A stretch of DNA of 8,946 nt from Actinomycetota bacterium (GTDB lineage: Bacteria; Actinomycetota; Humimicrobiia; Humimicrobiales; Humimicrobiaceae). The notes below the pieces were generated by a model. That model was not told where the DNA came from and did no database searches. It saw only the letters and a program-made list of their open reading frames with translations. The position numbers were made by a program, and so were the translations under genes. Positions 1 through 5,426 of the stretch are shown piece after piece (the stretch's first letter is position 1; every line of letters begins with the position of its first letter). The stretch spans positions 1-8,946 of the forward strand of contig JAMDDL010000079.1 of assembly GCA_023488645.1 (NCBI GenBank), in the 5' to 3' direction.

Positions 1-126
1 GCTTTGCCTTATGACTTCCTTTAGATTCCACCTCGCGGTGGACACCCTTGTCTTTGGCTAACGGTTGGCACTATCAACCCCCGTATCAGACTTTCACTGA
101 CTAGCAAGCGCCCATGCTGGGCGCAC
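1..126 (-). mobile_element. Group IIC intron, 5' end (domain I, partial)
   Basis: Read on the minus strand from 126 downward, the sequence begins GUGCG, the canonical group II intron 5' end. It continues as the hairpin GCGCCC-AGCAU-GGGCGC and then a series of blocks: GUGAAAGUC, GUUAGCC, CAAGGGUGUCC, GUGGAAUCU and AAGGAAG. From memory, these blocks occur in the same order in domain I of the well-studied Oceanobacillus iheyensis group IIC intron. The rest of the ribozyme, including EBS1 and any reverse transcriptase gene, lies outside the window to the left. The upstream exon ends with an intrinsic terminator (131-171) plus GAAT, and insertion just behind a terminator stem is the known target preference of class C introns. 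Base composition is much richer in G+C than the neighbourhood, which fits recent acquisition. Whether the intron is complete and has an ORF cannot be seen here. Confidence 0.9.
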
Positions 127-130
127 ATTC

Positions 131-171
131 AAAAAAATAACCCCCCAATTTTTCCGGAGGGTTATTTTTTT
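131..171 (-). terminator. Intrinsic terminator of the CAP-domain gene, used as intron target
   Basis: The arms 171-156 and 146-131 (read on the minus strand) pair over 16 positions around a 9-nt loop. The GC core is AACCCUCC/GGGGGGUU and the stem runs into seven U residues. In minus-strand RNA the single irregular pair is a U-G wobble, whereas in plus-strand RNA it would be a C-A mismatch, so the element is better formed for the minus-strand CAP gene, whose stop codon is about 107 nt upstream. The group IIC intron starts four bases after the U-tract. Confidence 0.88.
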
Positions 172-278
172 CCTTTAAGAAAAGCAGGCGTCCAATTCAC
201 TTGCTTTTATCTTTCATTTTCGTCTCTTTTTTCTTATGTATTGTTTTTCAAGCTTTAAAAACTTGTATATTTAAATTT

Positions 279-845
279 TTAATTTATAAATACGGTTGTT
301 ACTATTCTTCTTGAATCTGTCTCAATCATACCGACTCCTATTTTTGTATACTGACTTCTTAGCATATTATCTCTGTGAGATGGACTGTTTAGCCATGCAT
401 TTAAAAATCCTTCAGGTGTTCCAACTGAAGCAGGAGCACTCTGAGCCAGATTTTCTCCGGCATATCTGTATCCTATCCCATTACCCTTAAGCAAATTAAA
501 CACTGTTGTTCCTTCAGGCGTATAGTGTGAAAAATAATTTCTGTCCATCATATCCTGGCTTCTTGCCTTTGCTATTTCTGTTAAAGACCCGTCAGCAGCC
601 AAAGCATTTAAACCATTTTCAACCCTTACATTGTTAATCAAAGAAGCTATTGCATTTTCATAATCGTTAAGAGGTGCTTCCTTTAATGTCACTGTATTTG
701 TATTGTTTGAAACATCTGTTGCAGTTTTTCCAAGTACATCAATACTGCTTAATTGACCTGCAATGCAAGCTGTGGTAAGCACAATTGATACTGCTATAAC
801 AATTGCACTTAAAAACACTAATAAACTTTTTAACCTTGTTTTCAT
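279..845 (-). CDS. Secreted CAP/SCP-domain protein (YkwD-like)
   Basis: A 188-residue extracellular protein. Residues 1-26 form a typical export signal: K2, R4 and K6, then a long hydrophobic run. It ends in TTAC-I, so Cys27 might be lipidated, but the lipobox is imperfect because position -3 is Thr. A linker rich in Thr and Asn follows, then a CAP domain at about 60-188. The cavity residues of this family are present: His107 and Glu111 in HYTPEG, Glu131 in GENLA, and His157 in SPSHRDNM. Bacterial CAP proteins of this kind are secreted or wall-associated and their biochemical activity is mostly unsettled. I chose ATG 845 because GGGAG lies 7 nt before it and the signal peptide then starts normally. 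An in-frame ATG at 890, with a weaker AGGA four bases upstream, would add 15 residues. The gene is apparently monocistronic, with its own promoter, a structured leader and a terminator. Confidence 0.9.
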   Translation of the reverse strand: MKTRLKSLLVFLSAIVIAVSIVLTTACIAGQLSSIDVLGKTATDVSNNTNTVTLKEAPLNDYENAIASLINNVRVENGLNALAADGSLTEIAKARSQDMMDRNYFSHYTPEGTTVFNLLKGNGIGYRYAGENLAQSAPASVGTPEGFLNAWLNSPSHRDNMLRSQYTKIGVGMIETDSRRIVTTVFIN

Positions 846-1065
846 TTGGACGCTCCCTTTCTTTTTAAATATGGAAAAAATAAAAGCCATTTAATCCTGA
901 TCTTTCATAGAGGTTTAATGGTAAGGAGCGCTTTGCATAAAAAAATAATAGCCGGTTGCATCACTGGCTCCCTGCATTTCAAGATGCCCAGATAAGAAAT
1001 GCAGATCATTGCCTCTATTACTGAAAAAAGATTAAATTATCAAATAAACATTAAATAAATTTACA
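846..1065 (-). promoter_or_regulatory. Structured 5' leader, candidate riboswitch with anti-Shine-Dalgarno switch
   Basis: Minus-strand pairings found by eye are as follows. P1: AUAGAGG (1018-1012) with CCUCUAU (913-907). P2: CUGCAUUUC (1004-996) with GAAAUGCAG (980-972), 9 bp with a 15-nt loop. P3: 973-967 with 929-923, 7 bp including GGAGC/GCUCC. Terminator-like hairpin: 969-963 with 956-950 (one A-C mismatch), followed by AUUAUUUUUUU. Anti-SD helix: 930-923 with 858-851, 8 bp that cover the ribosome binding site GGGAG of the CAP gene. P3 excludes both the terminator-like hairpin and the anti-SD helix, so forming P3 would switch the gene on. The layout is that of a metabolite-sensing leader. 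I do not recognise the class: conserved motifs of the c-di-AMP, c-di-GMP, TPP and cobalamin classes are not evident. The ligand is unknown. Confidence 0.55.
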
Positions 1066-1071
1066 GGACTA

Positions 1072-1100
1072 ATATTAAACAATTAATTATTATTTGTCAA
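1072..1100 (-). promoter_or_regulatory. Sigma-70-type promoter of the CAP-domain gene
   Basis: On the minus strand there is a perfect TTGACA (1100-1095), a 17-nt spacer and TAATAT (1077-1072, four of six matches to TATAAT). Transcription would start near 1065, giving a leader of about 220 nt that contains the paired elements described for 846-1065. Confidence 0.7.
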
Positions 1101-1502
1101 TAGAAATATTTAAAAATTTATATTAATTTAATAATTAAATAATTTAACATATAATGTATTAAGAAATAAGACAAGAAAAAAAGGATTTATAAGAAAAAGA
1201 TTAAAAGATGTTCTTGAAATCAAAAAAATTACAAAAATAATAAAGTGATAATTTCAGATTTTTTTATTTTTTTAATTGCTTTATATAAGCTAATGCCTAA
1301 CTTGCAGCTATTAATTTGCCTTTATAATACTGAAAATTACAAAAATTTTTAAATTTTTTTTATTATTTTATTTTTTACTTTATTTTTATACATTTCCATA
1401 TCAGCATAATACTGACGACAGTATCGACCTTTCTTACCAGTTTTTCCAGTATTTGTCCTATATCCTTTAAAACTTTATCTCCAAAATTATTATAAAATAA
1501 TA
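1101..1502. other. AT-rich intergenic stretch, no convincing gene
   Basis: This is mostly A/T homopolymer-rich DNA. It holds one island of more balanced composition at about 1385-1470. The island contains the small dyad ATACTG-ACGA-CAGTAT (1409-1424) and lies within a 41-codon open minus-strand frame (1474-1349) that has no start codon. I see no tRNA, repeat array or well-formed terminator. Confidence 0.5.
1349..1474 (-). pseudogene. Possible remnant of a small basic protein
   Basis: A minus-strand frame runs for 41 codons between two stops and has no ATG, GTG or TTG near its beginning; the first ATG is codon 26. The residues are strikingly basic and aromatic, with KTGKKGRYC and QYYADMEMY, and it coincides with the least AT-biased part of this intergenic region. 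It could be the tail of a decayed gene or simple chance. I recognise no family. Confidence 0.15.
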
Positions 1503-1534
1503 TTGTAAATATAGTTACAAACTATTAATATAAT
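1503..1534 (+). promoter_or_regulatory. Possible promoter and operator dyad before the DUF2795 gene
   Basis: TATAAT stands at 1529-1534. Upstream is the perfect dyad TTGTAA-N6-TTACAA (1503-1508 and 1515-1520), whose left arm resembles a -35 box but at a long 20-nt spacing. A repressor or activator could bind the dyad. In such AT-rich DNA the -10 match alone is weak evidence. Confidence 0.3.
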
Positions 1535-1596
1535 TATATAAATATTTTATATTAAAAAAATACAAAAGTTAAAAATTTTCAGACCAGGTGATTATT

Positions 1597-1956
1597 ATGA
1601 AAATTTACTGCAGCCGGGAAATTTTTTCAGCTCTTAAAAATATAAAATTTCCCAAGACTAAAAAAGAAATTTTAGGTATTGCTCAATTTAATGATGATAT
1701 AAGCGAAGCTTCAATTATTTCATTAAATAAAATTGAAGACAAAATATATTATTCAATAGATGAGATTTGTGAAAATATAAAAATTGTTTGCGATCTTGAA
1801 TTAAGAAATGCTCTGAAGAATATAAAATTTCCGGCAACAAAAAGTGAGATAATGAAAGGTTTAAAAAATAAAGATTGTCCTGATTCAGTTATTGAAACAA
1901 TAGATGAACTGCCTGAAAATTTTGTTTATAACGGCATATCCGATATATGTAAATAA
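1597..1956 (+). CDS. Tandem DUF2795 domain protein
   Basis: A 119-residue soluble protein made of two related halves. ALKNIKFPKTKKEI (12-25) recurs as ALKNIKFPATKSEI (72-85), exactly 60 residues later. Each copy then has a helix and a closing segment: KIEDKIYYSIDEIC (45-58) and ELPENFVYNGISDIC (104-118). The pattern of Leu, a short loop, (F/Y)P, a polar helix, L-P-(D/E) and a terminal Y-x-(S/G)-x-x-(D/E)-(I/V) is what I know as DUF2795, usually a single copy of about 60 residues and of unknown function. The first repeat has IED where the family usually has LPD, so it may have drifted. Four Cys residues are present (5, 58, 65, 94), with Cys118 as a fifth near the end, but no metal-site spacing is obvious. 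ATG 1597 is preferred because AGGTG lies 6 nt upstream; the GTG at 1588 overlaps that site. Confidence 0.75.
   Translation: MKIYCSREIFSALKNIKFPKTKKEILGIAQFNDDISEASIISLNKIEDKIYYSIDEICENIKIVCDLELRNALKNIKFPATKSEIMKGLKNKDCPDSVIETIDELPENFVYNGISDICK
1630..1851 (+). repeat. Internal tandem duplication in the DUF2795 gene
   Basis: The DNA coding for ALKNIKFP at 1630-1653 and at 1810-1833 is nearly identical at base level, differing mainly at synonymous third positions. The similarity continues more weakly through the next codons. The 180-base offset shows a domain duplication within the gene. Confidence 0.7.
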
Positions 1957-2222
1957 TTATCTTAAAAAGAATTTTTTATATATGTGTGTCTCTTATTATG
2001 CAACTTGGTTTTTATTGATTCCATAAATCATCATTTTCATCTTACAGTGTCTTCTTTAACTAATTAACAAGCTTACTTAAGTAGTCTGTTAAGAAATTTA
2101 CAGATTCCAAATAAGTATCTTTTCTGCCCGAAATAACTGTGTCTTTTGTAATTTTTATTTATTTTCAACTAATTTAACGGTATCATATGCAATATAAAAT
2201 TATAAACCGGAGGTTAATTATT

Positions 2223-2513
2223 ATGATGTCAATTATACCGATAGATTTATCAAAGATAAAAAAGGAAAATACCGACAAGGAAATATTAAGAGTTGGTATT
2301 ATAGCAGAACTTGATGCTGTAAATCTTTATGAACAGCTTGCAGAAAACACGGATAACAAGGATTTAAAGAAAGTTCTTCTTGATATTGCAAAGGAAGAAA
2401 AAACTCATGTTGGCGAATTCCAGGCTTTGCTTTTAAAACTGGACAAACAGCAGGAATCTGAACTTGAAGCCGGGAAAAAAGAAGTTAAAGAAGAACTTAA
2501 AGTTAATATTTAA
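2223..2513 (+). CDS. Encapsulated-ferritin-like protein (EncFtn/Flp family)
   Basis: A 96-residue, all-helical ferritin-like protein. Helix 1 carries RVGIIAELDAVNLYEQLAE (23-41) and helix 2 carries DIAKEEKTHVGEFQ (54-67). Glu29, Glu59 and His62 match the spacing of the Glu, Glu and His that form the ferroxidase site in Rhodospirillum rubrum EncFtn, as I recall its structure, with Asp31 and Tyr36 in the neighbouring conserved positions. Such half-ferritins form a decamer from pairs of two-helix subunits. They oxidise Fe(II) and normally work inside an encapsulin shell; in Pyrococcus the same domain is fused to the shell protein. Here the C-terminal tail (about 68-96) is charged and helical, shows no evident encapsulin-targeting peptide, and no encapsulin gene is adjacent. 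Start 2223 has GGAGG nine bases upstream; an in-frame ATG at 2187 would place that site inside the gene. Confidence 0.85.
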   Translation: MMSIIPIDLSKIKKENTDKEILRVGIIAELDAVNLYEQLAENTDNKDLKKVLLDIAKEEKTHVGEFQALLLKLDKQQESELEAGKKEVKEELKVNI

Positions 2514-2603
2514 ATAAATCATTAATAAACATTTCTGATGCACATACATACTGCTTATTTTTTTAATATTAAGAGCATAACTTAAAAATTTTTAATATTC
2601 ATT

Positions 2604-3680
2604 ATGTTTTATTTAAAGATTATTACAAGTTATATCTTGCCTGTTATTTATGACAGCTGCATTAGTCTGATATTTGTATTGGTTTTTCTAAATATTTTTA
2701 GAATAAAGGATTCAAACTTAAGAATTTTGTTTTTCTTTCTTCCGCTTATAAAACCTTTTATTGCAGTGTCAGAAAAAATAAATTTAAATGAATTATACAT
2801 CAGTTCAAGGCCTGGTACAGCAGGATTCAGATTTGCTGATCCTACAAATATAATTAGCATCAGAGGACAATCTGATATCGGAAAAATATTTTTACTGTCT
2901 AATGCAAATTACTTAATTTTAACAATAATAATTTCATTTATTGCTTTTTTCTTAATAATCAGGTGGCTGATTATTGCCTTATTTTATAAAAGGCTTGTCT
3001 TTGAAGACAAGGTATTTAAAAAAGATGTACCTGATTTGTTTAATATAATTGAAAATTATATTAAAAAAATAAATATAAAAAAAATTCCTGATGTAAGTTT
3101 AACCCATGGAAAATATTATTCCCCATTTATTGTAGGCGTCAGGAGATTTACTCTGGTTATCTCACCTAACCTGCTGGAAAATCTTACTGAAAGCGAAAAG
3201 GAAACTGTAATTTATCATGAGCTATCTCATATAAAAAGAAATGACAATCTTATTGGATGGATGGCTTTGATACTAAGAGATTTAAATTTTTTTAATCCAT
3301 TTGGTTATCTTTCTTATTTCCTTATAAAATCAGAGCAGGAATCCGGCTGCGATAAGCTGGTATTAAAATTTTCAGGTAAAAAACCGGTAGAAATTGCAAA
3401 TGATTTTCTTAACTCAATAAAAAAAATAATTACTCTTGAAAATTTCAAAAACAGGTTTAAAACTTCAGTGCCTCCGCAAAGTTCATCTTTTTTACCTGTC
3501 AGGTCAATGTATCAGAAAAGATTGTCAAACAGGGTTAATTCCATTTTAAGAACAAATCCTGATAAAATATATGCCAAAATTTTTCCAAGAGTTTTATCAT
3601 ATTTTTTATTTATTTTTCTTTTATTGATTCAAATTATTTATATAATAAAAATAAATGATATTATTATGTTCTTAAGATAG
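2604..3680 (+). CDS. Membrane M56-family (BlaR1/MecR1-type) metallopeptidase
   Basis: A 358-residue integral membrane zinc peptidase. Hydrophobic segments lie at about 9-31, 41-54, 103-128 and 329-350, with weaker hydrophobicity around 214-240. The catalytic motif HELSH is at 205-209. ESGCD (246-250) supplies the third zinc ligand, Glu246, in the usual E-x-x-C-D context. In BlaR1 and MecR1 this cytosolic protease domain is followed by an outer penicillin-binding sensor; here only about 100 residues follow, so the sensor is missing and the protein belongs to the short M56 group. No BlaI/MecI-type repressor gene is beside it. The start has no clear ribosome binding site. It ends 117 nt before the RiPP precursor on the same strand. 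Cleaving the precursor leader is possible but purely inferred. Confidence 0.85.
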   Translation: MFYLKIITSYILPVIYDSCISLIFVLVFLNIFRIKDSNLRILFFFLPLIKPFIAVSEKINLNELYISSRPGTAGFRFADPTNIISIRGQSDIGKIFLLSNANYLILTIIISFIAFFLIIRWLIIALFYKRLVFEDKVFKKDVPDLFNIIENYIKKINIKKIPDVSLTHGKYYSPFIVGVRRFTLVISPNLLENLTESEKETVIYHELSHIKRNDNLIGWMALILRDLNFFNPFGYLSYFLIKSEQESGCDKLVLKFSGKKPVEIANDFLNSIKKIITLENFKNRFKTSVPPQSSSFLPVRSMYQKRLSNRVNSILRTNPDKIYAKIFPRVLSYFLFIFLLLIQIIYIIKINDIIMFLR

Positions 3681-3735
3681 ACTTAATAAAAAAATATTAA
3701 TTTATTAAAATAAATGAATTGTCTTATTTAAAAAG

Positions 3736-3764
3736 TTAAAATTTTCATATTAATTTGCTATAAT
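3736..3764 (+). promoter_or_regulatory. Extended -10 promoter of the RiPP unit
   Basis: TGCTATAAT (3756-3764) is a perfect extended -10 element. TTAAAA (3736-3741, four of six matches to TTGACA) lies 17 nt upstream of the -10 hexamer. Transcription would begin near 3771, leaving a short leader of about 27 nt before the precursor start codon. Confidence 0.65.
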
Positions 3765-3797
3765 AATCTTTATTAGTAATTGAAAAAGGAGGTTGAG

Positions 3798-3920
3798 TTG
3801 ATACAAGTTAACAAAACCAAAGATCTGTGGAATAAAGATTTAAAACTTGAGAATTTAAAAAAAGACGCAGGTATAATGTGCTGCTGGTACTGGTGCTGGT
3901 GGGTAATGAACAGACTTTAA
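3798..3920 (+). CDS. RiPP precursor peptide, Cys/Trp-rich core
   Basis: A 40-residue peptide starting at TTG. AAGGAGG (3786-3792) stands five bases before the start, which makes the call firm despite the unusual start codon. Residues 1-26 form a charged leader rich in Lys, Asp, Asn and Leu with a single Trp at 11. The C-terminal part reads IMCCWYWCWWVMNRL: three Cys (28, 29, 33), four Trp (30, 32, 34, 35) and Tyr31 packed into eight residues. The stop codon is followed after one base by the ATG of a radical SAM/SPASM enzyme, the classic precursor-maturase arrangement. Expected products are thioether links from Cys sulfur to a carbon, or crosslinks between aromatic side chains and neighbouring carbons; which one cannot be told from sequence. 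There is no double-glycine cleavage site. I recall no named precursor family with this core. Confidence 0.82.
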   Translation: MIQVNKTKDLWNKDLKLENLKKDAGIMCCWYWCWWVMNRL

Positions 3921-3921
3921 A

Positions 3922-5292
3922 ATGAAACTTTTTCCAAGCAGATATAACTATTCCTACAGGATAAATGAAAAATATTCATTTATAAATAATGTTCTTACAG
4001 GTGCCGTTGATTTTATTGAAAATGATATCTGGAATCCGGTTCTTGATAACAAGCTTGAAAAAGTAAAAAAATATCCTCTCTCAAACCTTATTGAGAGGGG
4101 ATATTTTTATTATGATTTAAGTGAGGAAGAATCTATTTTTAAAGAACTTTACAAAAACTATATGATTAAGGCTATAAAAAGACCGGTAAGATTTGTATTT
4201 TGTCCTACTTATATGTGCAACTTAAGATGTACATACTGTTTTGAAAAAGATTTGTTTTCGCACCCAAGTAAATACATGGACGAAAATATTCTTGACTATG
4301 CTGTTAAGGCAATTGAAGAAATTTCAAAAAGTTACTCCGGAGAAGTAAAATTAATAGAATTGTTTGGCGGAGAACCATTGTTAAATAAGAATAAACCTGT
4401 AATTAAAAAAATTTTAAATTTTGCAGAAAGCAAAGGTGCAACAATTACTGTAGTAACAAATGGCACTAATATTTTAAATTTTATTGATATTTTTAAAACT
4501 TTAAGCAAGCAGATAGATATGTTTCAAATAACAGTTGATGGTGTAAGAGAAATACATGATAAAAGAAGAAAATATTCTTCCGGAAAGGGAAGTTTCGATA
4601 AAATTTCAGAAGGAATAGACTGTCTTCTTTTAAATAATATAAATACAAATATCAGGATTAACATTGACAAAACAAATATTGACTCACTGCCCGATTTATT
4701 TACATATGTTAATGATAAAAAATGGCTTGAACATCCTAATTTTAAAATTAAACCTTCAATAGTTACAGATCACAGCTCCCTTAAATATAATGATGTCATA
4801 ATACCTGCAGAGGAACTCCTTGAAAAATTGATATTAATTTATGATAAATATCCCGAACTTGAAGAATTATTTGGTTTTTATATTTTCAAGCCACTGAGAC
4901 ATGTTCTGGAAATTATTAACGGTGCTCCCAATGTTTCTCCTAAATTTTTTAATTGTGAAAGCAATATAATTGAGTTAAATGTATTTTGTCCGGATGGATA
5001 TATTTATGTGTGTCCGGAATCCATAGGTAAAAAAGAATATGCCATCGGAAGTTTCTATCCGGAATTTACTTTTTATGAGGATAAAAAAAATATCTGGCAA
5101 AAAAGAGATATCTTTTCGATAGAAAAATGCAGAATTTGTAAATTTGCACCAATATGCGGCGGCGGCTGCGCTTATTCTTCACTTCTGATATTTAAAAACA
5201 ATAAAGAGCCTGTTTGCGAAAGATATCAGGAAACACTTGACAAGTTTTTAAAATTAAGAGGTAAAAGAATTCTGGAAAAATTTTTGGCTTAA
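3922..5292 (+). CDS. Radical SAM/SPASM peptide maturase
   Basis: A 456-residue cytosolic enzyme. Residues 1-85 look like the N-terminal region of peptide-modifying radical SAM proteins, possibly a small leader-binding fold. The AdoMet-cleaving [4Fe-4S] site is C99-x3-C103-x2-C106 with Tyr105 before the last Cys; an extra Cys94 lies just upstream. GGEP (149-152) and ITVDG (203-207) are further conserved radical SAM core motifs. The C-terminal SPASM domain is complete: C345-x13-G359-x4-C364, then C403-x2-C406-x5-C412-x3-C416 and finally C432, enough ligands for two auxiliary clusters, with Cys356 in addition. SPASM enzymes oxidatively modify ribosomal peptides, as in sactionine, streptide or cyclophane formation. 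The start lies one base after the precursor stop, so translation is probably coupled. I cannot place it in a specific named subfamily. Confidence 0.93.
   Translation: MKLFPSRYNYSYRINEKYSFINNVLTGAVDFIENDIWNPVLDNKLEKVKKYPLSNLIERGYFYYDLSEEESIFKELYKNYMIKAIKRPVRFVFCPTYMCNLRCTYCFEKDLFSHPSKYMDENILDYAVKAIEEISKSYSGEVKLIELFGGEPLLNKNKPVIKKILNFAESKGATITVVTNGTNILNFIDIFKTLSKQIDMFQITVDGVREIHDKRRKYSSGKGSFDKISEGIDCLLLNNINTNIRINIDKTNIDSLPDLFTYVNDKKWLEHPNFKIKPSIVTDHSSLKYNDVIIPAEELLEKLILIYDKYPELEELFGFYIFKPLRHVLEIINGAPNVSPKFFNCESNIIELNVFCPDGYIYVCPESIGKKEYAIGSFYPEFTFYEDKKNIWQKRDIFSIEKCRICKFAPICGGGCAYSSLLIFKNNKEPVCERYQETLDKFLKLRGKRILEKFLA
4067..4108 (+). terminator. Terminator-like hairpin inside the maturase gene (candidate attenuator)
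   Basis: The arms 4067-4084 and 4091-4108 pair over 18 consecutive positions with a single U-G wobble (4077/4098). They close a 6-nt loop and end in a run of five U residues. The core is CCUCUCUC/GAGAGGGG within flanks of A and U, the usual shape of an intrinsic terminator. It lies at codons 49-63 of the maturase, about 150 nt after the precursor stop. It would let much of the transcription stop after the precursor gene while some reads on through the enzyme. Confidence 0.6.
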
Positions 5293-5338
5293 CAGATAAA
5301 AAATCTTAATAAACTCTGCTCCCGGACATTTTTGGTCT

Positions 5339-5392
5339 TTGTTCTTGATTTTTTTAATTTAATATAATATATTTAATATGCAAAACGTTTTG
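5339..5392 (+). promoter_or_regulatory. Promoter with downstream palindromic operator before the RRM-like gene
   Basis: TTGTTC (5339-5344), an 18-nt spacer and TATAAT (5363-5368) form a plausible promoter. CAAAACGTTTTG (5381-5392) is a perfect 12-bp palindrome centred on CG, six or so bases past the expected start of transcription, a usual place for a repressor. A central CG with A/T arms recalls LacI-family operators, but the outer bases do not fit the CcpA site. No LacI-type regulator gene is in the window. Confidence 0.5.
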
Positions 5393-5426
5393 TATTTATA
5401 AATTATATAAATTATTAATAAATTCA

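Noticed and set aside
846..890. Longer start of the CAP-domain protein at ATG 890
   Set aside because: It would put 15 residues, including KKK, before an already normal signal peptide, and the ribosome binding site at 845 is stronger. Not fully excluded.
923..1004. Resemblance to a SAM-I riboswitch (CUUAUC, AGGGA, GCAACC, GCGCU in order on the minus strand)
   Set aside because: The 5' CUUAUC falls in a hairpin loop with no GAUAAG partner downstream, the K-turn and GGCCC segment are absent, and the helices found by eye are different. The downstream gene is not in methionine metabolism.
1409..1424. ATACTG-ACGA-CAGTAT hairpin as a terminator or operator
   Set aside because: The 6-bp stem is short, has no U-tract on either strand and no gene end or promoter close by.
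2060..2161. Minus-strand open frame of 32 codons between the DUF2795 and ferritin-like genes
   Set aside because: No start codon near its beginning, no ribosome binding site and no recognised family; most likely chance.
2187..2222. Longer start of the ferritin-like protein at ATG 2187
   Set aside because: The strong GGAGG at 2209-2213 would lie inside the gene, no site precedes 2187, and the extra residues do not belong to the family fold.
3866..3920. Double-glycine leader cleavage site or W-x-N cyclophane motif in the precursor
   Set aside because: Only a single Ala-Gly (24-25) precedes the core, and Asn38 is three residues from Trp35, so neither motif is met.
5379..5394. Catabolite-control (CcpA) site at the palindrome before the RRM-like gene
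   Set aside because: The centre fits but the outer TG and CA positions of the consensus do not, and no supporting context is present.
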